IMG/VR virus record: IMGVR_UViG_3300030329_005082
Location: 1 to 64,000 of that record
Length of the DNA stretch: 64,000 nt
DNA from: a virus
Direction: 5' to 3' (one strand)
In this document: positions 48,606-58,116 of the stretch, piece by piece
Numbering within the stretch: the stretch's first letter is position 1
Layout: the number at the start of each line of letters is the position of its first letter
The notes under the pieces: model-generated
The model's database searches: none
Told to the model about the DNA's origin: nothing
Seen by the model: the letters and a program-made list of their open reading frames with translations, nothing else
Program-made: the position numbers and the translations under genes

Positions 48606-49818
48606 ACTGTACTGCCCTCATAGAACCAAGAGTTTTACCTCTTTTTACGTTTACCTTGAATTTCCCAAAATTTGTGGAAGACATCAAAGTCACTAACGTA
48701 TTAATTAGGTGTTCATCCTCATTTTTCATGTCTAGAACAATAGCGTCATGAATCAGAAACGCCAGGGTTGAACCCTTAGAGTAATTCCGAAGGACATGCT
48801 CAACCTTTAGAGCCTGCTTTAGAGTCAATTCTGCTGCGGTAGACTGCACAAGGTAATTCAGAGCATGATGACGAGAAGTATCGGGTATTTCCTTCCTAAA
48901 TGGCGTTCTAACTGTGTTTCCGTCCCAATATTTGTCCAATAGTGAGTCTTTCTCATAAAATGAGGCTAATTTGGCAGCCTGAGCACGCATTTCTGAGGAA
49001 TTTGCTCCATAAAGCCACGAAAAGAAGGCGATCTTTGCATCTTCTCGGGAAGTTAGGTCGGTGAACACTTCCCGCATATGGAACTCATGCACATCATCGG
49101 CTGGTTGTGGCTTTTCAAGCAGTCCCAGCAGTGTTCGGACCTCAGCACCGTTGAAATCTAGTTCCACATAATAATCATTGGTCGGAAGGATGGCAGACCT
49201 GAAGGCTTTGTTAAGAGTCAGGATCGGGAAAGACCCTTTGTTGGTAGTTAACCTGCCGGTCTTAGTGCCAAACTGATTATAATTGACATAAGGCGGGGAA
49301 GTCAACAGAGCCTTTGCTTGGTTTGCCAGCTTCTGTACCTGAGCGAGTGACTTAACATCTTTTCTGCTAATGTTTATTGGTCTGGTTGCTATGTCACCGA
49401 GCATCATAGAAACGTGTTTGTAGAATTCGTAGCGATCAGGTTTTTCTACTGTTTTGACGATGTGTTGACAGATTTTGTTTTTTACCTCGCAAAATTCCAT
49501 CAAGAATCGCTGCGGCACCAAATCAAAGAAGCAGTTCTCAAATGTGTCAACCTTTGAAATGCTGAGAGAACGCTTGAAGGCTTGAATCTTCTTGGACACG
49601 TCTTCCCAATCGTCCTGTAGATATTCAGGGATATTGTCAGCGATCTTGCCGCCTTCCAAATAGAGGGAAACATAATCAACATCTAGATCTCGCAAGTATG
49701 GAGCATATTTCCAAGTCTTACTTAATGAGTCTGGAAACTGATCCGGATCAAAGATCAAGTTGTTATGAATATAGATTCCTACGCAATCCGATTTGTCGTC
49801 TAGGGTTTGAAAAATCAT
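48598..49818 (-). CDS. Minimal family A DNA polymerase
   Basis: 406 aa; E. coli Pol I has 928. Motif A ELDFNGAEVRTLLGLL retains Asp and Glu; motif B REDAKIAFFSWLYGAN has Arg, Lys, Phe and Tyr; motif C is LIHDAIVLD, with Asp kept but Ala in place of the usual Glu. TKTGRLTTNKGSFPIL precedes motif A. No 5'-3' or 3'-5' exonuclease domain: the first 170 residues are unlike DEDD nucleases. It may be repair or lagging-strand gap filling beside DnaE. The first 56 bases are dual-coding with the structural gene upstream. Confidence 0.85.
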   Translation of the reverse strand: MIFQTLDDKSDCVGIYIHNNLIFDPDQFPDSLSKTWKYAPYLRDLDVDYVSLYLEGGKIADNIPEYLQDDWEDVSKKIQAFKRSLSISKVDTFENCFFDLVPQRFLMEFCEVKNKICQHIVKTVEKPDRYEFYKHVSMMLGDIATRPINISRKDVKSLAQVQKLANQAKALLTSPPYVNYNQFGTKTGRLTTNKGSFPILTLNKAFRSAILPTNDYYVELDFNGAEVRTLLGLLEKPQPADDVHEFHMREVFTDLTSREDAKIAFFSWLYGANSSEMRAQAAKLASFYEKDSLLDKYWDGNTVRTPFRKEIPDTSRHHALNYLVQSTAAELTLKQALKVEHVLRNYSKGSTLAFLIHDAIVLDMKNEDEHLINTLVTLMSSTNFGKFKVNVKRGKTLGSMRAVQFG

Positions 49819-51298
49819 TCACACTCTCTGCTCTTCTAAACCGTGGGTCAGCCTCAATTATATCCCCTACCGTACTTATTGTTAATGGGTCTGTGTCATA
49901 AGGTCCGATATACTCTTCTTGAATGAACCGCAAAGCGCGATCATATGGGTTGCGAGTACTCAAGTTGTAGATGTTCATTATCTTTTGCAGTTCTCGCCTT
50001 CTAAGGCTTGTTGACCTTTCGGGGTCTCGCTCAACCAAGCGGGAAACATAGAATGTCTTCAGTTTCCACCTTTCCCCAAAAGAGGCTTCAAACTCTGATT
50101 CGTCAATCTGGCGGCGTTCAATAACTTCAGTTTCCGGAACACAATCAACATGGACGAAATCCTCGCGAACACTAACAACTGGCAACGTTGCAACATAAGT
50201 GTTGTAGAAATTGATCAAATAGGTCTGGAGATTGTCCGCATCTGAATTCCATGTTTCATCATATGCTGTGGAAAACAGAATGTCAAACACTTGCTGTTGT
50301 GACGATGCATCCTTTACGCTCTGGAACTCTTGATAGCCGGGTTGGGGCTCTCCGTTTTCATCAAAATGGACTGCTATACGGCGCACAACATCTTCCATGC
50401 CGGGAACTTGGGAATAGCCAAACGCCATAGGCGCTAACTCTGGGTCTTGCAAGGTGGGATCACATTCGGTCACCACATTCGCGCTGTCAAATTCTTCAAT
50501 AGGTACGCCATACATGTATTCCTGCATCGCCTCGCTGCGAAGGTCAGCAACTAGACGCCATGGAACATTTCGGTCTATCATAAATCCGTACTGAGCAGCT
50601 ATGTAAGCAATGAGTTCAAAATTTTCGTCCAAGTATTCATATGACTTTGGGAAGTCTTCGCTTGGGTTTTGGCTGCCAATCTCTAACATAAGCCCAGAAG
50701 TCAGAGGCGACATAATACCACCTTCCAAAAATCCACTGAAAGTGATTGGACCAACTAGCGAAACTACCATATCTATATATTCATCAAACACACTGAGAAA
50801 ACTATCAATGTCTGTAATTCTTCTATCTTTGCCCCCTAAAGGCAAGAAAGTGGTGTTGAAAACGCTATATACATCTTCTCGCATATAGTTATCATATTTC
50901 GCAGAAGCGGGTGTCCACGCCTTGATAACCTTTGGGTCAAACCATGGACTGTCTTTATAAATTAAGTTTTGGTTGCCAAGTGATCTAACACGCTCTGCAA
51001 AGTCCCTCCAAGCATCGGCTACAAAATTTAGAACAAATTGCGTGTCTCCAGAATAACGCATTGGTTTGAGGTATTTTTGATCTACAGTGACAGTATTGCC
51101 CTTTGTACTAACAATGCCGTAAAACCTGTCAGTGTTCCATGTACTGATAGAGTTCTTAATTCGGTCTGGTGGGAAGATAGTATTATTATACCTCTGCCTT
51201 TCCTTAAAAATGTTCTTGGCACCTAAATCATTAGAACCATAGGAGTAACGCAGGATATCTTCTTGTGGGGTAATTCTTCTATCTTTTTGAGTTGCCAT
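49763..51298 (-). CDS. Virion structural protein, tail region
   Basis: 511 aa. Starts MATQKDRRITPQEDILRYSYG. No enzymatic motif; mixed alpha/beta. Its position after the baseplate block and family resemblance to marine phage virion proteins suggest a baseplate or tail component. The C-terminal 18 codons overlap the polymerase start. Stop codon/start overlap with the 972-aa gene. Confidence 0.65.
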   Translation of the reverse strand: MATQKDRRITPQEDILRYSYGSNDLGAKNIFKERQRYNNTIFPPDRIKNSISTWNTDRFYGIVSTKGNTVTVDQKYLKPMRYSGDTQFVLNFVADAWRDFAERVRSLGNQNLIYKDSPWFDPKVIKAWTPASAKYDNYMREDVYSVFNTTFLPLGGKDRRITDIDSFLSVFDEYIDMVVSLVGPITFSGFLEGGIMSPLTSGLMLEIGSQNPSEDFPKSYEYLDENFELIAYIAAQYGFMIDRNVPWRLVADLRSEAMQEYMYGVPIEEFDSANVVTECDPTLQDPELAPMAFGYSQVPGMEDVVRRIAVHFDENGEPQPGYQEFQSVKDASSQQQVFDILFSTAYDETWNSDADNLQTYLINFYNTYVATLPVVSVREDFVHVDCVPETEVIERRQIDESEFEASFGERWKLKTFYVSRLVERDPERSTSLRRRELQKIMNIYNLSTRNPYDRALRFIQEEYIGPYDTDPLTISTVGDIIEADPRFRRAESVNDFSNPRRQIGLRRNLYS

Positions 51299-54216
51299 CA
51301 GCTACCACTCTTCTTGTTTTTCATGCGATGTTGAAACACAGCATCTACTGTAGTTGAGTAACCCTGGTTGGTTATTTTATTAGAAGACCGGACAACCCTG
51401 TAGTATCCCCCAAGTGCCAGTACTTCGTTTGCCATAGCCCCAAGAGCAGCGCGACTATCAACGCAGATTAAGTCGCCATTTTTGTGCAGTGTGTTCCCAA
51501 CCATATCTAGCGAAACATTCTGTGGCAAAATTAAAGCATTTGGATACCGATTAGGGCGATTGATTTCTTCAATTTGTAAAGCCTGAAATTGGGGCGTATC
51601 TTGTTTGGAAAAATTAAAGTTCTTGGCAATGCCCCTGTCTGCCCCGAGAGCGTAATGAAAGATTCCAGCCTTTTCATCTTTAACTCGGTCACCTGTGAAA
51701 TCAGTCACGACCTGCCGGGCAAACAAAACATAATAACTCAATACAGGTTTGTCTGAAGAGATTATTTGATTGAAAAGATTTTTCTGTATATCTGGGAAGT
51801 CTTTCTTTGTCAACAACAGTAAATCTGGATCTTTTTCTGGCTTTATTTCTTCCTGCGTCATATACAAGGTGTAATCAAATGAGATCCTCATCTTGTATTC
51901 ACTCTGATTATTTAGAAGCATAGTTATAGCTCTCAAAAACTGGTCAAAAAACAAGCGAAATGGGTACTCGTCGCGATCTTTATCTACCATATTGTCAAAC
52001 AAAAACTGAACCAGATAATCCAGAGCAATAGGAATATCGTAGATTGGCTCATGATGGTTAATCCAAGGGTCCGCGTTGCCTTCTGTTATACCCACAAGTC
52101 TGGGAGTAAAAGTCCCAAAGATTAACTTAATGTCTTCTCTCATTTCTGCATTTTGCATAGCAGCAGCAATAATATCACCAAAAAGAACAAAAGGTATTGC
52201 CATATACTCTGGCTTCACTTGGGCCATCTCATCTTCTGTTTTCTCGCCGCGAGTGAATGTTCTACCAAGGGGGCTCCCATCCTCACTTTTCATGAATTTA
52301 GCGCGGTCTTCAGGTGTCATTTCTGCCAGTTTTTTTAGCCGGTCCTTCGCATCTTTTTTAGCTCTCGCACCTGATCCGCCAACCTTTACGGTAACTTGAT
52401 CATCTGCGCCCTTCGTGGCATGAGCCACATAAACGCGCGAGCCACGACCAGTGCCGCCGATGAGATTATTGATAAGGGATGCGTACCTTTTGACTCGCAG
52501 TTCTTTTTTAGCCCTGCTATATGCTTTTTCCACAGATTCTGCATAAGAATCCAACTTTTCTAAACCTTCTTGTTGTCCCTTTTCGCTAACATTGCTTCCA
52601 TAAGATTCTTGCAGAACTGCAAACTCCCTCTTTCTTGCGATATAATCCGACTCTCGCTTGAGCCTATCTAAGCGCACAGGTATTTTACCTGACTCCGAGA
52701 GCAGAACTTTGCCATATTCATCATTAGTCATTTGATGATAAAGGTAACCGTTGGGGTCTATTTTCCTTTGTCCCAGATCCTTATCTAAGCCGTCGGCAAA
52801 AATCAGAACCTGTTGACTGTTTAAGTTGCCTTGGGAAAAATTATTTTCACCTAGAATATCAGCCTCTACAGAGCTAAGATAATTATCAGAAGAACCCACG
52901 TAGTCTAAAGAAAGCGTCACCGGTCCTTCCTGGGAAAAGTTTACATCATAATTTGTCAAGTTAAGAAGTATGACTTTCTGTGTGGCTTGGACGCCCTCCT
53001 TGAAGCTTTTAAATTTTTTGGGACCACCGAACAGTCTCTCTAGATCTTTCTGGTTGCCTTTTGGGATTGACCACCCGACTACAACCTTGAGTTGCTTAAA
53101 ATCATCTGTTACTTTATCATTTTTTGCTTTTTGTGGACTTTTGCCAGGAAGAAGAACTCCGGAATCTTCTGTTTCTTTAATCTTTTTTTCAAGATACTTC
53201 ATGCGTGCGGATATTCCTCCGCGGTCAGTACCCGTCGTACTTGGGTCGGCAGAGTTGTGTTTTCCGTTGGTAAAAATAAAATTTAAATATTCCTTATTTA
53301 TAAGCTCAGTTAATGTGCCAAAGTATAATTCTAGTTTTGCCTTGATAATTTTATCGCCTTCATGCTTGTTGTGATAATCCCATGTAAAGCTTTTTATCCC
53401 AACTTCAGAACCCTTGCTGAAAAGCTTATTTGTCTTGTCGTCGTCTGGGTCATATATAGTATGCCCGCGGCGGGCAGCGGCTAAGTCTTTGATTTTCTTC
53501 TCGCTAGCAAAATCACTAAAATACACCTCTTTTTGAAGTGGTCTGCCGGTTTTCTTGTCCTTGTTTTTTGAGACAATAAAAAATCTCAACAAAGGCATTA
53601 GGGAAGATAATTGTGCCGGCGTTGCGTGTAGAAATGCTGACATATTTGTTGGCTGTAGAAGCTCTAGCACACCTTGCGGGGGCATTTGCGCCGCTGGAAT
53701 AATATACTTATTCCTTTCTTCTAGGAGTTTTTTGTAGAGATCTCCGGACACATTGCCAAACCCACGGGTGATGGCTGCTGAGGTTATAGAGGTCGCGAGC
53801 CTGATTTTACGCATATTCGCGATGAGGACTTCTTGTCCCGTTTGGCGAACATCTGCTTTGCCGGCGGCAATTCGCGCGGCTTCGGCGGCTTCTTCGCGGG
53901 CCTTTTGTGCCCTGGCTGAGCCCTTCCTCAAATCGTCTTGTTCTATAAAGTCTTGCGCTGCTTTATAATTTGGAGTTGGCTGTGACTCGCCTTCGCGAGA
54001 GAGTCCAGCCTGCCAGGCGTTCTCACGAATGTATTTTTCCGCCTGCTCTCTAGTTTCAAACTCAACTGTTTGATGCGTGAAGGGCGATTCGTGTACCTCG
54101 GCTGGCAAACCCCTAGCTCTGCGGTTTGCAGCATCAGCTTCGCTCCTCGCCGCTTTCGCTCGCTCGACAAGGTCCTGATATGGATCCGGCTCGTTACCAA
54201 TAGGCGTATCACTCAT
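51298..54216 (-). CDS. Large baseplate/virion structural protein, 972 aa
   Basis: N-terminal 100 residues are Ala/Arg/Glu-rich and helical. A beta-rich domain with VVGWSIPKGNQKDLERLFGG and VTLSLDYVGSSDNYLSSV, then a Gly/Lys linker and a C-terminal part with IGFRL... like SFDYTLYMTQEEIKPEKD. No enzyme motif seen. Overlaps both neighbours by one base, as in a late structural operon. Likely baseplate hub or central component. Confidence 0.65.
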   Translation of the reverse strand: MSDTPIGNEPDPYQDLVERAKAARSEADAANRRARGLPAEVHESPFTHQTVEFETREQAEKYIRENAWQAGLSREGESQPTPNYKAAQDFIEQDDLRKGSARAQKAREEAAEAARIAAGKADVRQTGQEVLIANMRKIRLATSITSAAITRGFGNVSGDLYKKLLEERNKYIIPAAQMPPQGVLELLQPTNMSAFLHATPAQLSSLMPLLRFFIVSKNKDKKTGRPLQKEVYFSDFASEKKIKDLAAARRGHTIYDPDDDKTNKLFSKGSEVGIKSFTWDYHNKHEGDKIIKAKLELYFGTLTELINKEYLNFIFTNGKHNSADPSTTGTDRGGISARMKYLEKKIKETEDSGVLLPGKSPQKAKNDKVTDDFKQLKVVVGWSIPKGNQKDLERLFGGPKKFKSFKEGVQATQKVILLNLTNYDVNFSQEGPVTLSLDYVGSSDNYLSSVEADILGENNFSQGNLNSQQVLIFADGLDKDLGQRKIDPNGYLYHQMTNDEYGKVLLSESGKIPVRLDRLKRESDYIARKREFAVLQESYGSNVSEKGQQEGLEKLDSYAESVEKAYSRAKKELRVKRYASLINNLIGGTGRGSRVYVAHATKGADDQVTVKVGGSGARAKKDAKDRLKKLAEMTPEDRAKFMKSEDGSPLGRTFTRGEKTEDEMAQVKPEYMAIPFVLFGDIIAAAMQNAEMREDIKLIFGTFTPRLVGITEGNADPWINHHEPIYDIPIALDYLVQFLFDNMVDKDRDEYPFRLFFDQFLRAITMLLNNQSEYKMRISFDYTLYMTQEEIKPEKDPDLLLLTKKDFPDIQKNLFNQIISSDKPVLSYYVLFARQVVTDFTGDRVKDEKAGIFHYALGADRGIAKNFNFSKQDTPQFQALQIEEINRPNRYPNALILPQNVSLDMVGNTLHKNGDLICVDSRAALGAMANEVLALGGYYRVVRSSNKITNQGYSTTVDAVFQHRMKNKKSGS

Positions 54217-54554
54217 CAGAAGAACACCAATACATCTTGAAGGGGAAGTGGCACATAATAGATGTCACCTACTTTAAACTCTGCTTCCGAACCCTTTTTG
54301 TTATACCATGCAATGACCCACCAATAATCGGGTGAACCATAATATTCATTAGAGACATTATAAAGTTTGTCTGTTGCCTTCCAAACCTCTGTGACATTGG
54401 TAAGGTCAGCCATGTAATCATTTGAGGGATACCTAAACTGGGGAGATTCATATTGGTAAGTTTCCCTAATGCCCCTTCTGCGGAAGAATACATTTCTGTA
54501 GTTAGGGTCTTCATTTTTGAATATTCTTCTGCCGGCGTATCGTGAATATGTCAT
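54216..54554 (-). CDS. LysM-like baseplate wedge protein (gp53-like)
   Basis: 112 aa. VWKATDKLYNVSNEYYGSPD then WWVIAWYNKKG, DIYYVPLPLQ. This is the gp53/LysM-like pattern 'D.Ly.iA..yYG.p.yWWvIA..N....  G..l.iP'. In T4, gp53 joins baseplate wedges. Confidence 0.8.
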   Translation of the reverse strand: MTYSRYAGRRIFKNEDPNYRNVFFRRRGIRETYQYESPQFRYPSNDYMADLTNVTEVWKATDKLYNVSNEYYGSPDYWWVIAWYNKKGSEAEFKVGDIYYVPLPLQDVLVFF

Positions 54555-54559
54555 GTTGT

Positions 54560-55429
54560 TTAATCCTTTTTATTGCCCAGAATTCGGGATGCATCGGCTT
54601 CGGCGGGGCTATTTGGGTCTGTTTTCTTGAACCCCGTTAGCTCGCCAGTCTCCTTGTCGCGATAGAGGCCATCGGGATCACGGTTCTTGATGCGTGTCTT
54701 GGTGGAGGCAAGTTTTCCCTCGTCGGACCTTTCCGTGCTATAGGGAAAGGTCAGCTCATTTATCCTCCCAGAGTTATAAGCAAATTTGTTACCCTCTTTG
54801 CCAACTTGGCGATATCCTAATTCGTGCTCATGTAGGACAGTAAATTCAAAGTTAAGCCTATACGTTTTTGGGTAATACTCATTCCATTGAGGATTTCTTG
54901 TCCTGCCTTTACTGTCGGGCTCAAGTTCGCTGCTAAATGCCCCACGGCGGTTAAACATTCCGTATTCAACCGCAGGATCAAAAGTAAAGCCGTTCACATA
55001 TCCCAGCAGTCCGCGACCAGTTTTAGCATTCCTGATCAGGTTCCCAAAACTTACTCGCATTAGCGGACCTTGGTTGATGACCGTTGCTCCGCCACTGCCC
55101 TTGCCGGGATTATCATAAAGAGGATACAAGAAACTCATAAGCTTGTTGGCTTTGGCTAGGTTTTCTTCAGCATGTTCAAAAGAATCTGCGGGAACCCACC
55201 ATGCTACAGATAATGACCTCTTTGTGTTCATGAATGTTGAAATAGGATCCATGCGCCCGTAAACATCTTCAGCGTTCCACTGTGAGGAAAAGTTATCACT
55301 GAACAAGTCTATGAATGCCGGGAATACCACCATCTCTCCTGTGGGCACATGCTTAATCGTTAGATCCTCGCCGCGCTCTTTAAACTGGTGCCTAGAACCT
55401 TCTGAGTATATGTTTGGATTAAACGGCAT
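54560..55429 (-). CDS. Baseplate/tail structural protein, 289 aa
   Basis: VFPAFIDLFSDNFSSQWNAE and VYGRMDPISTFMNTKRSLS belong to a marine-phage structural family; the fold resembles tail-tube proteins. The C-terminus is Asp/Lys-rich. It lies between the gp53-like and tape-measure genes; probably a baseplate or tube-initiator protein. Confidence 0.7.
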   Translation of the reverse strand: MPFNPNIYSEGSRHQFKERGEDLTIKHVPTGEMVVFPAFIDLFSDNFSSQWNAEDVYGRMDPISTFMNTKRSLSVAWWVPADSFEHAEENLAKANKLMSFLYPLYDNPGKGSGGATVINQGPLMRVSFGNLIRNAKTGRGLLGYVNGFTFDPAVEYGMFNRRGAFSSELEPDSKGRTRNPQWNEYYPKTYRLNFEFTVLHEHELGYRQVGKEGNKFAYNSGRINELTFPYSTERSDEGKLASTKTRIKNRDPDGLYRDKETGELTGFKKTDPNSPAEADASRILGNKKD

Positions 55430-55453
55430 TATTCATCTCCTGCTCTTTTTCGC

Positions 55454-57454
55454 CTACGCTGGGGAGGCTCCTTGAAGAACCACTTTCCCGAGCTTCTCCC
55501 CGTCCACCTCCATGGTAGCTTGAACTGGACGGTTAGCTAGTGCCAAGACAGCGTTGCTAAGTTTGTCAAACTTTCGCTCTAGACTCCCCGCAGAGCTACC
55601 TTTGCTAGCGGTAACTGTATCCATGTGACTTGTTATAATTGGGCGCTGACCGGCACGAGCAATCAAGGTCGGCTGTCCAGATGGGAGTGTTTTATCTTGC
55701 ACCAATTCTGGGATTTCGCGACCGACGCCATAACCAGCCATAAAACCACCAGCACCTGTCAAAAATGCCAGTGGTCCGCCTGCCAAACCAGCAGCGCCGG
55801 CAACAGCAGCGGTGGAGGCCCCAGCAGCAGTACCGGCCATAAGGCGCTTTTGGGCTGCCCATTGCTCTTTGTCATCAGCCATAAACCCCATTGCCTGAAG
55901 GACATCTTTTATAATCAGAAAGGGTATAAGGATCTTTTTCGCAAACCAGGCCAACTTTGACATAAAACTACCAGCAACTCCTAACATTTTTGCGAACCTC
56001 ATGGCTGCTCCTGCCATCACAATCACATAGCTAGCCATTTTCCCAAGTGGGCTAGCTATAAGCCAGTTAATAGCTTCAGCTATAGCGCCAAATGTTTCTA
56101 TCATTCCGTTGAGCCAAGGCGATATATTGATAAACAATTGTTCCCAAGCCTCACTGAATTTATCTACGGCTGTTGTATATTTTTGAATTCTATCTTGGTT
56201 GTTCGCTTGTTCTCTTTGGAATTTACGCATTTCCATCGGATCGCCCAAAAGTCGCTCAGCAGTCAAAACATCTGTCTTGAGAATTTCTGCAACCATTTGC
56301 TTCTGGCGGCGTCCCATATCTTTCATGTGGATTCCGCGCATATCAAATTCTGCCCGGAGAATCTTCAATCGCTCCTCTGAGGAAGCTGCCATTAGTTCTA
56401 CAGAGTTAACCTGAAGTCCTAATTGTGCATTTAGCTTGCCGGCAACATCGGCGGATCCTTCAAAGGTATCAAACAATTCAGAGATATCAAATGCCTGTCT
56501 GGTGGTTAGCCCCAAAGTTCGTGCTTGTTGGTTCAATTTTGTAAAGACCCGGACACCATCAGTGCCAAATCTCGCCATTTGCGGACCCAGGTCCTTAAAG
56601 TCATTCACAACTGCCGACAAGGGCTGCCCCGTTCTAATGGCTAGATTTTCAAATTCTGCCATGGCTGCGAGTGCGCCTGAACGAGTCAGTCCGAAACCCT
56701 CATTAAGTTGGTCTAGGGCTTCGGAAAACGCTCCAGCGTCCACGCCCAGCTTGCTAAAACGACCAGCAAGGGCATTGGTTTCTGCCCGCGCAGTTTTACT
56801 CAAAGCTGCATACATTTTAAATCCAACACTGAGGGATCCTACAACTTTCTCGCTTTCGGAAAGTGACAGAAACAGTCCATTTTGACTGTCAGCCAAATCA
56901 TACACATCTTGACGTAAAGCAGTTGTAAAGCCAGTCTGCTTAGCTAGGCTGATATTTAGGGCATCTAGTCCTTTGGCTGCTGAACGGGTGCCTTTAGTTA
57001 TTGACTTGCCCAGTTCGGCGAAAGCATCAGAGTAATCTGTAACACCTTCTTCGTTTATTTTTATCTGCTTGATAAAATCTACATTTGCGCCAGTAAACTC
57101 CCTAATACCGTCAGAGACAGCCTTGGTTCGTTGATTAAGTTTGTCTTGGGCCTCTGCGAGTTCTATAAGCTTTTTGGTCGCTTCATCAATCTCATTATGA
57201 AACGACTCTAGTGCTTGTTGATCAGCTTCGGATAAATCAATGCCGGCTTTTTGAAGAGCCTGTTGCTCTCTTTTGAGGTCAAGGTATGCCTTGAGATCTC
57301 CATTTAGCTTTGCCTGGAGATTGAGGCGGTCCCTGTGTGCATTGTTGGATCTATTCTGCAAATCGGCTTGCTCTTTCAGGAGCCGATTAAGTTGTGCTAT
57401 CTGATCTGCATTTGCATTATTGTTATTGTTATTGTTATTGTTTTCGTTAGTCAT
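55454..57454 (-). CDS. Tape-measure-like tail protein
   Basis: 666 aa, mostly helical. N-terminal run of Asn (residues 5-13), then coiled coil to about 160. Later FMSKLAWFAKKILIPFLIIK and Gly/Ala-rich spans (GTAAGASTAAVAGAAGLAGG) are membrane-like, as in tape measures. Short for a tape measure, so the tail may be short or this is a tail-lumen protein. The Asn run is a trinucleotide repeat in the DNA. Confidence 0.75.
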   Translation of the reverse strand: MTNENNNNNNNNNANADQIAQLNRLLKEQADLQNRSNNAHRDRLNLQAKLNGDLKAYLDLKREQQALQKAGIDLSEADQQALESFHNEIDEATKKLIELAEAQDKLNQRTKAVSDGIREFTGANVDFIKQIKINEEGVTDYSDAFAELGKSITKGTRSAAKGLDALNISLAKQTGFTTALRQDVYDLADSQNGLFLSLSESEKVVGSLSVGFKMYAALSKTARAETNALAGRFSKLGVDAGAFSEALDQLNEGFGLTRSGALAAMAEFENLAIRTGQPLSAVVNDFKDLGPQMARFGTDGVRVFTKLNQQARTLGLTTRQAFDISELFDTFEGSADVAGKLNAQLGLQVNSVELMAASSEERLKILRAEFDMRGIHMKDMGRRQKQMVAEILKTDVLTAERLLGDPMEMRKFQREQANNQDRIQKYTTAVDKFSEAWEQLFINISPWLNGMIETFGAIAEAINWLIASPLGKMASYVIVMAGAAMRFAKMLGVAGSFMSKLAWFAKKILIPFLIIKDVLQAMGFMADDKEQWAAQKRLMAGTAAGASTAAVAGAAGLAGGPLAFLTGAGGFMAGYGVGREIPELVQDKTLPSGQPTLIARAGQRPIITSHMDTVTASKGSSAGSLERKFDKLSNAVLALANRPVQATMEVDGEKLGKVVLQGASPA
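57413..57442 (-). repeat. AAC/AAT trinucleotide repeat
   Basis: Ten consecutive Asn-type codons (mostly AAC AAT alternating) at the start of the tape-measure-like gene. Such tracts can slip during replication. Confidence 0.85.
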
Positions 57455-57459
57455 CTAAC

Positions 57460-57789
57460 CTACCCCTTGATAGGCCAGTTGATGCCGGCTTCTCTCTCAA
57501 ATCTCTTGATAGCAATCTCAAGCTTTGCTTTTTGATTATAAGTCATTGGATCATCTAGTCCGTACTTCTTAATGAAGTCTAGGTACTTTTTTTCATTCAC
57601 CAAAGCATCAGTAAATCTTTCTACTTCTATTCTGTTGCCTTTGACCCTGACAGGGACTCTTCGTCCTTTAAACATTTTGCTCAAAAGGTACTCAATCCAC
57701 GCAGCAAAAACGTGGAGAATATTTTCGTTTAGCTCATCACCCCGAAATTGGGTAAGGTCTAAGACGTCGTTTTCAAAATCTATTTGCAC
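57460..57789 (-). CDS. Hypothetical tail-region protein, 109 aa
   Basis: Helical; LKMFKGRR-type basic motif near the middle and ends INWPIKG. Lies between gp26-like and tape-measure genes, so it may be a tail assembly protein. No family. Confidence 0.6.
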   Translation of the reverse strand: MQIDFENDVLDLTQFRGDELNENILHVFAAWIEYLLSKMFKGRRVPVRVKGNRIEVERFTDALVNEKKYLDFIKKYGLDDPMTYNQKAKLEIAIKRFEREAGINWPIKG

Positions 57790-57840
57790 TTGCCAATACT
57801 CCTAGTCCTATGTTTACTAAGTAGTTTCGTAAACCAATTC

Positions 57841-58116
57841 TTACGGAGTATAGGTTCGCCCTCGTCCCTTGGAAGCAGTAGCGTTTGATTTAATTGAATC
57901 GGATTCTTTATTTTTTTGCTCTACAAGACGGTTCAAAAACCAAATACGAACACTTACTGGCAAGTTGTATGATTCAAAGAAACTCCAGCCGCCATGATAC
58001 TTTAGTTGAAAGATCTGCTCGTAAACACTTTCTATATATTCATCATTTAGGCCAAAAAAAGTCCGCAGAGAGCGGAACCTCCATGTCCGCCGTGTGTCCG
58101 CAATTGGTGCAGACAT
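57841..58116 (-). CDS. Conserved tail-region protein with 'GGWSFFESYNLPV' motif
   Basis: 91 aa from ATG 58116; start uncertain because this overlaps the gp26-like gene by 74 bases. FFGLNDEYIESVYEQIFQLK, YHGGWSFFESYNLPVSVRIW, and FLNRLVEQ are a pattern seen next to baseplate genes in marine phages. In T4 a similar position encodes a hub assembly factor, but sequence support is lacking. Confidence 0.6.
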   Translation of the reverse strand: MSAPIADTRRTWRFRSLRTFFGLNDEYIESVYEQIFQLKYHGGWSFFESYNLPVSVRIWFLNRLVEQKNKESDSIKSNATASKGRGRTYTP

